From contig NZ_AEVT01000057.1 in assembly GCF_000189275.1 (NCBI RefSeq), positions 1-64,000 on the forward strand: a stretch of 64,000 nt of DNA, in the 5' to 3' direction. The stretch comes from Vibrio sinaloensis DSM 21326 (lineage in GTDB: Bacteria > Pseudomonadota > Gammaproteobacteria > Enterobacterales > Vibrionaceae). Made by a program: the position numbers and the translations under genes. Shown here piece after piece: positions 1-8,920 of the stretch (position 1 is the first letter of the stretch; each line of letters starts with the position of its first letter). Below the pieces are notes generated by a model. That model was not told the DNA's origin. It did no database searches and saw only the letters and a program-made list of their open reading frames with translations.

Positions 1-8
1 CGTTTTTA

Positions 9-215
9 TTAGTGATACGCATGACTGGTACCCACACGAGTAAGCCTTTGATGAACGAGAAGTTGAATCGACGCCTGATGGATGGCGATTTTATCTACAT
101 CTTCAAAAAATGAGCCACATTCAGCGCAAAGCATACTGTTTTTCTCTGACAACAGGTATTCATCGCTTCCGCAAAGTGGGCAACACAAGGTTTCATCATT
201 ATTGTTATGACTCAT
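9..215 (-). CDS. Small zinc-ribbon protein, function unknown
   Basis: This 68-residue protein has two CxxC knuckles (CPLC near residue 12 and CAEC near residue 30), the pattern of a small zinc ribbon, then a short helical tail. I recognise no named family. It has an ATG start with a purine-rich stretch upstream and ends in TAA close to the left edge. Nothing adjacent suggests a pathway. A zinc-binding structural or regulatory role is inference from the cysteine pairs only. Confidence 0.6.
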   Translation of the reverse strand: MSHNNNDETLCCPLCGSDEYLLSEKNSMLCAECGSFFEDVDKIAIHQASIQLLVHQRLTRVGTSHAYH

Positions 216-483
216 TAGGATTTTCTCCTACAGCAGCAAAGGGCGACTAAGTCGCAGTTATTTATAGGTTTTATCAGTTGTAAATTCTACTAGTACGTTC
301 GGTTACTAGCTATTCTATCTTAGTCTAACCTACCTTTTCCCCATGGGTTCAGATAGCGATTTGTCCAAATAATGGGAAGCAATTCAATGTTTCACCCAGG
401 TAGGAGTAAGAAACTACTCACTTTCTCGAGTATGGATTCGTGAACAGCGCACGCTGATATGCCGTTTCGGTGTGATAATCAGA

Positions 484-1929
484 CTAAGGTCTCTCTATGT
501 GCTCTTGAAGGATTTCAACCAACAAGTTCAGTGCTGGCTGCCAATCAGTATCAGCACTAAAGTTTGCTACGCTGATGCGAAAACAATGGTTAAATTGGTT
601 TTGAGTGGCAAAAACAGAGCCGGGTAATATGCTTAGCTTTTGGCTTTTACACTGTTGGTAAACTTGGTAGCAATCGACATGCTGAGGCAACTCAAACCAA
701 AGTAGGTATGAACCATGTACCGGATACACTCGATATTGATGGCGCAGATTGCGCGTATCCATCGACTGTTGAAAAAGCGCGAGAAATCGCCGAACATTCC
801 CCTGATACAGTCTTATCATTTTTGATGTGTGGGTCTTGTATTTACCGGACGAGAGGAAAGCCGCAACGGCAGACTGCATTAAGTTTAAGCTTCCCATATG
901 ATCACACAACAAACCTTGTTCAATCTGGTGGTGATATTTGCCTGGCAGAACCCACCCCAAACGTAAACGTGAATCTAGATTCTTTGATAAAGAGTTCACG
1001 TAGATCACTCTTCTTTTGTCATCTAGCGAATACAAGCTAGGGAGAGGAGCTTGGTAGCTCAAACCGCCAAAAACGTCGTCTTCAATAATGGGGATCTCAC
1101 CAGAATACGTAAGAAGCTTTTCGCGGTGAGCCACAGGCATCAATGCGCCTGTGGGGTTAGTAAAGTTCGGAGTGACAACTATCGCTTTAACATCCCACTG
1201 CTTGATCGCTTCTTTGAGGGCTTCCGGGTACATACCATCTCTAGGGCAACTTGGTACTTCTATGGCTTTTAAGCCTAAAGATTCTAAAAGCAGCAAATTG
1301 CCGAAGTAACAGGGTGACTCGACCGCGACAATATCACCAGGTTTTGTTGTTGCTCTCAGCGCTAAGCTTATGGCTTGTTGAGCTCCATGGGTGATGAAAA
1401 CGTCCGATAAAGATGCGTTGGTTCCTGTGTCTTGAGTGATTTTGGCTAACTGTTTGATGAGTAAGTCGTCGCCCGGTGGTAACTGATAGTGGCTTGCGAT
1501 GTGGGGCTGCATACGCGCATGCCGACCGATTTCAGCGTAAAGTGATGTGATCGCTGGGGCATCAATGTTTGGGTGTGCAGAGCCGCAGGGTAAGCGCTCT
1601 TTGTGATTTGGGTAGCTTAAAAACTCTTTACAGATACCGAGTAAGTCGACATGTTTCGGGGCTATTGCTTGGGTTACTTGCGCGGTTTGACTTTGGACAA
1701 CATAACCCGATTTAGGTACTGCCGATATCCATTCTTGCGCTTCTAACTCTTGATAAGCACGAATCACCGTATTTTTGCTGACGCTTAACTCAATGCCCAG
1801 TTGGCGGATTGAGGGTAGTTTATCGCCGTGTTGAAACACACCAGATTCAATTCCATTGACAATAAAATGTTTGACCTGTTGATACTTAGTGATCGATGTT
1901 TTGTTATCTGTACCCATTAAACCTGTCAT
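484..1929 (-). CDS. MocR/PdxR-family regulator (GntR wHTH fused to aminotransferase fold)
   Basis: The N-terminal ~75 residues form a GntR-type winged helix (IESGVFQHGDKLPSIRQLG, then SVSKNTVIRAYQELE). The rest is a fold-type I aminotransferase domain with the PLP-lysine motif SLSKNLDSRLRLGW. Such proteins are PLP- or amino-acid-responsive regulators and usually do not transaminate. It is transcribed divergently from an EamA transporter 80 bp away, the usual arrangement for a MocR regulator and its target. The start is uncertain: GTG at 1938, ATG at 1929, or ATG at 1917, which has an AGG 4 nt upstream. Two direct repeats in this region are listed separately. The effector is unknown. Confidence 0.88.
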   Translation of the reverse strand: MTGLMGTDNKTSITKYQQVKHFIVNGIESGVFQHGDKLPSIRQLGIELSVSKNTVIRAYQELEAQEWISAVPKSGYVVQSQTAQVTQAIAPKHVDLLGICKEFLSYPNHKERLPCGSAHPNIDAPAITSLYAEIGRHARMQPHIASHYQLPPGDDLLIKQLAKITQDTGTNASLSDVFITHGAQQAISLALRATTKPGDIVAVESPCYFGNLLLLESLGLKAIEVPSCPRDGMYPEALKEAIKQWDVKAIVVTPNFTNPTGALMPVAHREKLLTYSGEIPIIEDDVFGGLSYQAPLPSLYSLDDKRRVIYVNSLSKNLDSRLRLGWVLPGKYHHQIEQGLLCDHMGSLNLMQSAVAAFLSSGKYKTHTSKMIRLYQGNVRRFLALFQQSMDTRNLRHQYRVYPVHGSYLLWFELPQHVDCYQVYQQCKSQKLSILPGSVFATQNQFNHCFRISVANFSADTDWQPALNLLVEILQEHIERP

Positions 1930-1960
1930 ATCTGTCACTTACTAAAATATCTGTGCCCAT
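1906..1960. promoter_or_regulatory. Direct-repeat operator candidate for the MocR regulator
   Basis: Two near-identical 12-mers in the same orientation, ATCTGTACCCAT (1906-1917) and ATCTGTGCCCAT (1949-1960), lie 43 bp apart, about four helical turns. They flank the start region of the regulator and precede the divergent transporter. MocR proteins such as GabR and PdxR bind spaced direct repeats as head-to-tail dimers, which fits. The left copy overlaps one candidate start codon. Binding is inference. Confidence 0.45.
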
Positions 1961-2011
1961 CTACAGTAGCAATATTCTAGTGCAGTTAACAAATAATTAT
2001 CGAGTTAAGTT

Positions 2012-2908
2012 ATGTGGCTAAAAGCAATCCCATTTGTATTTGTCATTCTGTGGGCTTCTGGATTTGTGGGGGCCAGATTTGGTCTTGAGTACGCAGAGCC
2101 TGCAACGCTTCTGACCATCAGGATGTTCGCCAATGTTGCGGTGTTTATCCTTTTGATAGCGTTTTTAAGAAGAAGAGTCCCGACTGGTCGCGACTTTTTG
2201 CATTCGTGCGTCGTAGGGATTTTGATACATGGATGTTACTTGGGTGGAACGTATGCGGCTATCGGATTAGGTATGCCAGCTGGATTGAGCTCGCTTCTGG
2301 TCGGTATCCAACCTATCGCTACCGCGGTTTTGCTGGTTGTTGTGGCAAAGCATCACTTTAGACTGTCTCAGTGGATGGGGTTAGGTCTCGGGCTACTCGG
2401 TATTTTCCTTGTTTTGATGGGGAAAATGGAATGGCAATCAGACACACATAAGTTTGAAGCGATCATGATGTGTATGCTCGCTCTAATAGGAATTACTTTA
2501 GGAACCCTATACCAAAAACGCTATTGTCAGTACGTTGACATGGTAGGCAGTGCCATGGTGCAGTACCTAGCCGCGGCGGTGGTATTTTTACCTTATGCGT
2601 ATCAATTTGAAACGATGCAAGTCAACTGGACGACAGAGTTTATTTTGACCTTATTGTGGCTGGTTGTGGTTTTATCATGTGTTGCAATTTTGCTTCTGCT
2701 TTATATGGTCAAGCAGGGGGCATCATCGAGCGTAGCGTCGGTATTCTACTTAGTGCCGCCAACCACGGCGTTGCAAGCTTGGCTATTGTTTGGCGAGTCA
2801 TTCGATTTGCTTGGGCTACTCGGCTTTATACTCGCGGCAGTCGCAGTCTACCTAGTGGTCAAGAAGCCCGGATTAAACGTTAAACGCATGATACGGACAC
2901 TGGCTTAA
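2012..2908 (+). CDS. EamA/DMT-family inner-membrane transporter
   Basis: This 298-residue hydrophobic protein has about ten membrane segments in two EamA repeats. The first begins IPFVFVILWASGFVGARFGL and the second ends in FGESFDLLGLLGFILAAVAVY. Length and layout are typical of drug/metabolite exporters (RhaT/YdcZ/PecM relatives). It is divergent from the MocR regulator, which probably controls it, so an amino acid, vitamin or related small molecule is a reasonable guess at substrate. A bidirectional terminator follows immediately. Confidence 0.88.
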   Translation: MWLKAIPFVFVILWASGFVGARFGLEYAEPATLLTIRMFANVAVFILLIAFLRRRVPTGRDFLHSCVVGILIHGCYLGGTYAAIGLGMPAGLSSLLVGIQPIATAVLLVVVAKHHFRLSQWMGLGLGLLGIFLVLMGKMEWQSDTHKFEAIMMCMLALIGITLGTLYQKRYCQYVDMVGSAMVQYLAAAVVFLPYAYQFETMQVNWTTEFILTLLWLVVVLSCVAILLLLYMVKQGASSSVASVFYLVPPTTALQAWLLFGESFDLLGLLGFILAAVAVYLVVKKPGLNVKRMIRTLA

Positions 2909-2919
2909 AAAACAAAAAA

Positions 2920-2942
2920 AGCCAGCAAATTGCTGGCTTTTT
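2920..2942. terminator. Bidirectional intrinsic terminator (eamA / gsk)
   Basis: The stem AGCCAGC/GCTGGCT (2920-2926 with 2932-2938) is flanked by an A-run on the left and a T-run on the right. It can therefore end both the converging EamA gene and gsk. Confidence 0.85.
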
Positions 2943-2959
2943 ATCGCTGAAACGGAAAA

Positions 2960-4264
2960 TTATCGATCCCAGTAGGCTTCTTCTAAGCTGTCTTCTCTTT
3001 CAGGCAATGCGCGTGCTAAACGTGGAGAGTGCTGGGTAAGCACTTCGTAGCTAACTCGGTTTGCATACTTACAGATCTGTGACAGTGACGAATAGGTCAT
3101 GTAAGGTTGATCGTGCTTGGATGAATTTGGCACGTTCATCAAATGATGACTGTTCGCTGCCATGTCGTGTAACAGAGCTGAAAGCGCAGCATCACCAGCA
3201 CCATTGGTATTCTTGATCTCGAGTGGTCCACCTAAGTATGGGCCGATATGAGAGTAAACCTTAACTGGGTTTGCACAGTCAGCTTTACGCATTGCACGGC
3301 TGAACTCATACTTATTGAACTCTGGGATGTTACCTGGGAATAGTGGTAACTCAGTTTCACGCTTAACTGAATCTTCCGTATAACCCGCCATATACAAACC
3401 AACCGGTCCAGATGTACAAAGAACAAGGTCAACCCACTCGAGCGCTTTGTCTGCAGCAAGAAGGGGATCAGATTCGCCAGTAAGTGCGTGGCCTTCTTCC
3501 TCATTCATCGCAACGATAGAGATATTCTCTCTAATGTAGTCTTGCCACCACTCCGCATTACCTTCAATTACCCACTTGGTTCCTAGTGTTAGAACGACAG
3601 GGACGTTGTTTTGCTTAGCAATTTCAATCGCGCGAGCGACGGCCTGTGGCATTGGGTCTTCTGGATTTCCACGCATCAAGTAGGATGATACGACAAGCGC
3701 TGACGCTTTTTCGAACACGTCTTCTGGAATGCTTTCAGGACGAAGTTTGTTCATCTCGCCTTCATTGATTGCAAAAGTGCGTTCACCATCTTCTGAAATC
3801 AAGGTGTAGCATCGACCGATAGAGCCTTCTACGGTTTGTAGATGGTTCAAGTTCATACGTGAAGAGGTACGGCATAGGTAACGGTAAGCAAACGAACCGA
3901 CTTCAATGTTACGAGACATAACCCCCAGTAGTACAGATTTACTATCTGCAAGTACTGAATAGTTGTGCAGTGTATTGCCGATAGTGTCACCCGGGTACTG
4001 ATGGGTGATTAAACCGCGCTCAACAAGTTCATCATATAGAGCATCCGCTTTGCTTTCTTCTAAGACGAGAGAGTGTCCTTTACTCAACTCATACTTCGCT
4101 AAAAACTCATCATCGACTCGAGCTTCGATATCAACGATGGTTTGGCCAACACCGACAATGATCGGACGATAAAGCTTAGGTGTCTGCTTCATCTGATTAA
4201 TCAATGGGTCGCGAGCGTGTGTAGGAAAGTAGTGCTTAGATTTGCGCTGTCCAGGAAACTTCAT
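2960..4264 (-). CDS. gsk: Inosine-guanosine kinase
   Basis: At 434 residues it has exactly the E. coli Gsk length and matches it nearly end to end, starting MKFPGQRKSKHYFP and ending EREDSLEEAYWDR. It is a PfkB/ribokinase-family enzyme that phosphorylates inosine and guanosine to IMP and GMP for purine salvage in the cytosol. The PfkB anion-hole and catalytic-base region is visible as NTNGAGDAALSALL. The upstream sequence at 4301-4314 (cacaatcgtttaag) resembles a PurR operator at about 10 of 14 positions, too weak to call. It appears to be transcribed alone. Confidence 0.97.
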   Translation of the reverse strand: MKFPGQRKSKHYFPTHARDPLINQMKQTPKLYRPIIVGVGQTIVDIEARVDDEFLAKYELSKGHSLVLEESKADALYDELVERGLITHQYPGDTIGNTLHNYSVLADSKSVLLGVMSRNIEVGSFAYRYLCRTSSRMNLNHLQTVEGSIGRCYTLISEDGERTFAINEGEMNKLRPESIPEDVFEKASALVVSSYLMRGNPEDPMPQAVARAIEIAKQNNVPVVLTLGTKWVIEGNAEWWQDYIRENISIVAMNEEEGHALTGESDPLLAADKALEWVDLVLCTSGPVGLYMAGYTEDSVKRETELPLFPGNIPEFNKYEFSRAMRKADCANPVKVYSHIGPYLGGPLEIKNTNGAGDAALSALLHDMAANSHHLMNVPNSSKHDQPYMTYSSLSQICKYANRVSYEVLTQHSPRLARALPEREDSLEEAYWDR

Positions 4265-4511
4265 TTTGAATGGTGAGTTAAGAATTTTGCCGCATCATAT
4301 CACAATCGTTTAAGTTTGCTTTCACTTTTATTACATCAAAGAGTGGTGAATGTTGCTGTTTGAGGCGAGATTGGTGTGTTTTTCAACCGTTTAACTGAGT
4401 GAACGTTAAAGCGCTTGTAATGGGAACACTGCAAACGAGCTAATCTCTGGTTTAGCGGTAAGTTGAAATGAAAGGATAGCCACCGATAAGACAGTGACTA
4501 CCCTCCATTGA

Positions 4512-5753
4512 TTAGAATGGGAATTGGTTAAATTGCTCTGCGATGATGTTGTCGGCGATGTATTTATGTGCTGCTGTGGTAGGGTGGGTCACACCCCAGA
4601 AGACATACTTATCAGAGCCGTGATAGGCGCAATCATCAGTAAAGCTATGGCTGTACAGATAGTCGGCAGCAGAGCTGCGATTTATGTTCAAACAGGCATC
4701 CGAAGCATTCTCAAAACCATGTTGTTGAGGATGACTTGTCATTGACTGGAATAGAGAGTGCGCATCATACAAGGCGACATTTATACCCTTAGATTTGTAC
4801 AGCTCTGCCTGTTCTTCTATGTACTGATTAAACTCAACAATCTTGGCGTGTACTTTGGTGATTTCTTCGTCGGTCGAGTATTTAAATTGAGGTGCTTTAG
4901 TGGCATCAGGTAAGGTCAACATGATCAAGTGCTTGGCGCCAGCATCAGTCAATCGAATGAGAGCGCTGCTAAGATCGGCCTTAACGTCTGAGACTTCACG
5001 GTTATAGTTCATAAAGTCATTAAGACCGAACTCTAACGTAAATAAGGTGTTTTCTGGGTTGTAGTTCTTGGCGATCTTCATGTAGGTGAGATAAGAGGTC
5101 ACTTGGTCATAAATACCTGTCAATGCGACATATTGATTGGTGCCTGCTGCGCCGCCTACAGCCCAGTTATATAGAGGGAGGCTTTTCTCTTTTGCTAGGT
5201 ACTCAGTCCACACCAAGCCGTTGCTGAAGTGACCTAAGAACCATGAATTTCGGTTAGGGAAAACCCACTGCGAGCCGTTGTACAGGTTACCTGTATCAGA
5301 AAGGCTGTCGCCAAAGGCGACGACGCGATTGATCTTGTCAGTCGGTGCTTGGTCGTTAGTCCAGATAGAATGATTGTACGAAAAACGGTTATCTGATGCG
5401 TAGTAAAGCATGTCAGCTGTTTCATGATCGACCGCTAGCGTCTCTTTACAACGTTGCTCGATTTCGTTTTGAGGTGTTGAGGTAAAGAACATGTTCTTAA
5501 AGGATACCGACGACCACCAGTAACCGTCGATAGTGTAATAACTGCCATCTGGTTTCACTGCCCATTCCCAAGTTGAAGCGGGATCGTCGTGGGTCTCGGC
5601 AGGTCGATACCAACATCTCACGTAGGTGTACGTTTGATCATTTTGTACTGATTCTGAATAAGCCGCAGTTACCGCTTCTGGTGTCGTTGGTAACTCACTG
5701 GCTAAAGCTGGGAGAGCTGCGAAAACGCTAGCCATAATTAAAGTTTTTTTCAT
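4512..5753 (-). CDS. tlh: Thermolabile haemolysin / secreted GDSL phospholipase (TLH/PlpA family)
   Basis: This 413-residue secreted lipolytic enzyme has a signal peptide to about residue 19 (PALAS), an N-terminal ~120-residue TLH-specific domain, then an SGNH hydrolase domain. Block I is VVAFGDSLSDTGN with nucleophile Ser150, the glycine block is AVGGAAG, block III is GLND with Asn245, and block V is FWGVTHPT with His390. As in V. vulnificus PlpA, the expected catalytic aspartate three residues before the histidine is glycine (Gly387). The family has phospholipase A2/lysophospholipase activity and is lecithin-dependent haemolytic. It is divergent from the aerolysin gene across an AT-rich gap. 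No strong terminator follows; a weak dyad lies at about 4480-4505. Confidence 0.95.
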   Translation of the reverse strand: MKKTLIMASVFAALPALASELPTTPEAVTAAYSESVQNDQTYTYVRCWYRPAETHDDPASTWEWAVKPDGSYYTIDGYWWSSVSFKNMFFTSTPQNEIEQRCKETLAVDHETADMLYYASDNRFSYNHSIWTNDQAPTDKINRVVAFGDSLSDTGNLYNGSQWVFPNRNSWFLGHFSNGLVWTEYLAKEKSLPLYNWAVGGAAGTNQYVALTGIYDQVTSYLTYMKIAKNYNPENTLFTLEFGLNDFMNYNREVSDVKADLSSALIRLTDAGAKHLIMLTLPDATKAPQFKYSTDEEITKVHAKIVEFNQYIEEQAELYKSKGINVALYDAHSLFQSMTSHPQQHGFENASDACLNINRSSAADYLYSHSFTDDCAYHGSDKYVFWGVTHPTTAAHKYIADNIIAEQFNQFPF

Positions 5754-6152
5754 AGGAGTTCTCTTTTAGTTGTTAGAGCCTAAGCTCTATAAAAGATATT
5801 ACTCAAAACTGTTTGGTTCGAAAGCATAACTGCCATCAATGATTTGTTTATTGAAGAAAGATCAAATAATAAATAATTAGTGTTAACTAAATTAGATTAT
5901 GATTTCAATGCAACTCCTAAATTAGAAATTGGATATTAAGGTTTGCATAATTTATTATATTCTAATGTAAGTATATTAAACTTTAATGTATCAATCGGGA
6001 TATAAGTTGGCAATTGTTTAATTATATATATTGTTAAGCTGTGATTTTTAGTCAATGTCTAAAAGATAACCATTCATTATTCACCAAATTAATAATACAT
6101 ATGTTGTGGGTGACAAGAGTCATCCAATAATAAAAACTAAAAGGAATATTCC
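5754..6152. other. AT-rich divergent control region between two toxin genes
   Basis: These 399 bp hold the promoters for both tlh and the aerolysin gene and are markedly AT-rich compared with the flanking genes. The tlh leader contains the perfect dyad TAGAGC-CTAA-GCTCTA (5774-5789). The aerolysin leader contains GGGTGAC-AAGA-GTCATCC (6107-6124, one G-T pair). I found no Fur, CRP or local sigma-type site here. H-NS-type silencing would fit the composition but is inference. Confidence 0.5.
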
Positions 6153-7589
6153 GTGAATAATAACGTTACTAAACTGTCATTGATAACGCTGTCTATCGTA
6201 GGAGCACTTTATAGTGTATCCAGCAGTGCAGCCGTAGATATTTTAGATGTGAAACTGCAAGGTCAGTATTGTGATGATGGTTTTCGAGCCATTTCGCAAC
6301 ATGAACTTATGCCGATCAAATCAGAAATAGTCGCTCGAATGGGTCAATGGCAAATCACGAACCTCTCTGATGGCTATGTTTTAATGGGGCCAGGATACAA
6401 TGGCACGATTAAACAAGATAGGTTGGCAGGAACCACTTGGTGTACCTACGTTACACCGCCCGACCATAGTATCCCGGTTTATACGCCAATGGAGTTAGCC
6501 GAAAACGATGAAGATTATACCCAATGGCACCTAGTGAATGACCGACAGTTTTATCAACCTCTCGCACTGCTTGCTCACTACTTAGGTTTTGGTTGGGCTG
6601 GTGGTACGGGCAGTAAGTATGTTGGCGATGATATGATCATTACTACAGATGGAGAGGGCACTTATCGTATTAATGCGGATGACAGTGGCTCTTGTGAAGG
6701 ACATCGCTGTAAAGATAGGTTACGCATGACGGTTTCTGATTTTGAGTATCGTATTGATCCTGAGACGTTTAAAGCGGGGTCAATTACTCAATCAGACCGG
6801 GACCTTATTGGTCGACGATCAGAATTAGTGACGAATGAGTCCGACTTAGAGCAACAGTATCGAGTCACATTTAAGTACGAGAAAACAACCAGTTGGTCAA
6901 AAACAGACACTTATGGCTTGAGTCAGAAAGTGACGACAAAGAACAAATTCAAATGGCCTCTGGTTGGTGAAACTGAGCTATCTATTGAGGTCGGTGCGAA
7001 TCAGAGCTGGGCCTCCACTGATGGTGAAGGTGAAACCAAAGGCATCTCCAACACCATAGTGGTTAATGTGGCACCAAATACGAAACAAGAAGTCTTTATG
7101 GAGGTGTTCCGCTCTTCTATCAGCTATCCGTACTCTTTTGGCGCTGAATTGAGTTACAAAGCAAGTATGACGGGCTTTATGCGTTGGTCTGGGAATGCAC
7201 TTAGCTATCATCCAGAAGATCGACCGACTTATACCGCAGAGTGGATGATTGGTCGCGCAGGCGGTAAGAGCAAAGACTTACGTTATCAATATGAGCATCG
7301 TAATATTCCGGCGACTAATAATGAATGGGACTGGCCGTGGATGTTAAGAGAATATGGCGAAGATGATATTCGCAACGTACTAGGACAGTTATTAAGGCCT
7401 ATCCAGACTAAAATAACAGGCGAATTTTTTGCTGAATCTTCTTTTGGATCTAATGTGCGTTATGGGGAAACGATTCCACTCTCTACTCGAAGCAAGCGCT
7501 CTACTAATTATTCATTAAGCGATGCTGAACTAGAAGAATATGGAATTAAAAACTTTACGGTAGAAATACAGCCAATAACAAAACTATAA
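6153..7589 (+). CDS. Aerolysin-family beta-pore-forming toxin precursor
   Basis: The 478-residue protein aligns along its length with Aeromonas proaerolysin: MGQWQI and MGPGYNGTIK in lobe 1, then SKTDTYGLSQKVTTKNKFKW and PLVGETELSIE in the pore-forming region. GTG start at 6153 follows an AAGGA ribosome site, and a signal peptide ends near residue 27 (SSSAA). Cysteine pairs Cys40/Cys97 and Cys181/Cys186 match the two proaerolysin disulfides. A basic RSKR (446-449) precedes a 29-residue tail, as at the proaerolysin activation site. Aerolysins are secreted, bind GPI-anchored glycoproteins and form heptameric pores. It is divergent from tlh. Confidence 0.95.
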   Translation: MNNNVTKLSLITLSIVGALYSVSSSAAVDILDVKLQGQYCDDGFRAISQHELMPIKSEIVARMGQWQITNLSDGYVLMGPGYNGTIKQDRLAGTTWCTYVTPPDHSIPVYTPMELAENDEDYTQWHLVNDRQFYQPLALLAHYLGFGWAGGTGSKYVGDDMIITTDGEGTYRINADDSGSCEGHRCKDRLRMTVSDFEYRIDPETFKAGSITQSDRDLIGRRSELVTNESDLEQQYRVTFKYEKTTSWSKTDTYGLSQKVTTKNKFKWPLVGETELSIEVGANQSWASTDGEGETKGISNTIVVNVAPNTKQEVFMEVFRSSISYPYSFGAELSYKASMTGFMRWSGNALSYHPEDRPTYTAEWMIGRAGGKSKDLRYQYEHRNIPATNNEWDWPWMLREYGEDDIRNVLGQLLRPIQTKITGEFFAESSFGSNVRYGETIPLSTRSKRSTNYSLSDAELEEYGIKNFTVEIQPITKL

Positions 7590-7596
7590 ATATAAT

Positions 7597-7625
7597 GGCG
7601 CGATTCGTTCGCGCCTTTTATTTTT
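7597..7625 (+). terminator. Intrinsic terminator after the aerolysin gene
   Basis: Stem GGCGCGA/TCGCGCC (7597-7603 with 7609-7615), 5-nt loop, followed by TTTTATTTTT. It separates the aerolysin gene from the converging tonB. Confidence 0.85.
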
Positions 7626-7646
7626 ATGGAAAATAAAATTAATAAA

Positions 7647-8489
7647 TTAGAAAGAAAAATTAATCGGCAATGTCAGTTTGATTTGATCTCCGCTAATTGT
7701 ATTGGGTGGTTTTATGAGTGGTTGTGCTCGATAAACTAAATCAACCGCTTCTTTATCAAGCGAGCTTGTTCCTGAGCTCTTCACTAATACTACGTTGAGG
7801 ACTTTGCCTTGGCGATTCATGGTAAATCGAATGACAGGCATTCCCTGCTTTTTTAGTCTCTTTGCTTTTCGCGGGTAGCGTTTCTCTCGTTCTAAGTGGG
7901 CGTGCAGTGCTTGCTTCCAACTTACATTGGCTGCTTTACCTTGCTCTGAAAGCTGCCCTTGACGCAGTGCGCTCTGTTGATTGGCGATATTACTGGTTTT
8001 TAGCTTTGGCTGAGCTTGCGCTTGTTGAATGATTTGCTTTTGCTCAGCAGATGGCTCAACGTCTTTGGTTACGGTTTTAGGTTTGGGCTGAGGTTTGACC
8101 GCTGGCTTTTTATCAATCAATTTCTTGTTGGGTTTAGCCGGTAAAACAATTGGCGCAGGTTTCGGTGATTCAACGACGGGTACAACGGGTTTTGCTGGCG
8201 TTTCGATAACAGGCTCAATAATCGGTTTGTGTGCAGCCTTTTGAATTACCTCGTGCTGCTCTTGGCCAACATTTTCAGCGTCTAACTTGTTTTTGCTTGT
8301 CGCGAGTGGCGCGACAATAGAGACCGCAATCGGCGCAGCTTGCGGAGGAGGCGCAAAGTCATAGCTGGGGGTCCACATATAGACGACTACGGCAAGTAAA
8401 TGCAGTGAAAAGCTTGCTGCTATCGCGAGAAACAACCAATGATAATTGAAGCCACGCACAGGCAGTCTTGGGTCGGCAAGAAGACTCAT
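7647..8489 (-). CDS. tonB: TonB-type energy transducer
   Basis: The 280-residue protein has one N-terminal membrane anchor (about 18-38, WLFLAIAASFSLHLLAVVVY). A Pro/Lys/Val-rich periplasmic spacer spans about 85-150. A C-terminal TonB domain (EREKRYPRKAKRLKKQGMP, then VIRFTMNRQGKVLNVVLV) contacts TonB boxes of outer-membrane receptors. It overlaps exbD by 4 nt and closes an exbB-exbD-tonB operon. Its position at the end of the receptor/secretion locus suggests it energises that receptor; it could also serve others. Operon expression is probably driven by the sigma-type promoter upstream of exbB. Confidence 0.95.
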   Translation of the reverse strand: MSLLADPRLPVRGFNYHWLFLAIAASFSLHLLAVVVYMWTPSYDFAPPPQAAPIAVSIVAPLATSKNKLDAENVGQEQHEVIQKAAHKPIIEPVIETPAKPVVPVVESPKPAPIVLPAKPNKKLIDKKPAVKPQPKPKTVTKDVEPSAEQKQIIQQAQAQPKLKTSNIANQQSALRQGQLSEQGKAANVSWKQALHAHLEREKRYPRKAKRLKKQGMPVIRFTMNRQGKVLNVVLVKSSGTSSLDKEAVDLVYRAQPLIKPPNTISGDQIKLTLPINFSF

Positions 8490-8917
8490 TGTGCTGACTC
8501 CGAAGGGGTTTCTAGCCCTACCAGAGCAATTTGACTGTAACCTGAAGCGACTAACGCATTCATGACGGTCATGAGATCTTGGTAACTCAACTCTTTATCG
8601 GCACGAAGAAAAATTCGTTGGTCGCTACTGTTGAGTGCACTGTCCAGGGCAAGCTTTAACCCCTCGATTGTCACGGATTGCTCTTCCCCAATGGTCAGGG
8701 AGAGATCTTTTTGTACGGTTAAGTAAAAAGGTTTCTCTGGTGGAGGAGCCTGCTCTGCGCTCGATGAAGGAAGGTCAACCGGAACATTTACTGTCGCCAA
8801 AGGCGCAGCAACCATGACTATAATGAGTAGCACTAACATCACATCGACGAGCGGCGTGACATTAATGTCGTGGTTTTCCACCATTTCATCGCCATCGGAA
8901 GAGGTCTTAAATGCCAT
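8486..8917 (-). CDS. exbD: ExbD-type proton-channel subunit
   Basis: The 143-residue protein has a single N-terminal membrane helix with the key acid in TPLVDVMLVLLI. That aspartate is residue 25, as in E. coli ExbD. A small periplasmic domain follows (LRADKELSYQDLMTVMNAL). With ExbB it uses the proton gradient to drive TonB. It lies 3 bp after exbB and overlaps tonB by ATGA, so the three are translationally coupled. Confidence 0.95.
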   Translation of the reverse strand: MAFKTSSDGDEMVENHDINVTPLVDVMLVLLIIVMVAAPLATVNVPVDLPSSSAEQAPPPEKPFYLTVQKDLSLTIGEEQSVTIEGLKLALDSALNSSDQRIFLRADKELSYQDLMTVMNALVASGYSQIALVGLETPSESAQ

Positions 8918-8920
8918 CAG

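Noticed and set aside
708..1272. Plus-strand open frames opposite the MocR gene
   Set aside because: They are antisense shadows of a well-supported coding sequence and have no ribosome sites or recognisable domains.
4301..4314. PurR operator upstream of gsk
   Set aside because: Only about 10 of 14 positions match; not better than chance in AT-rich sequence.
6040..6056. CRP site TGTGATTTTTAGTCAAT in the toxin intergenic region
   Set aside because: Half-sites are spaced 7 nt instead of 6 and the right half is poor.
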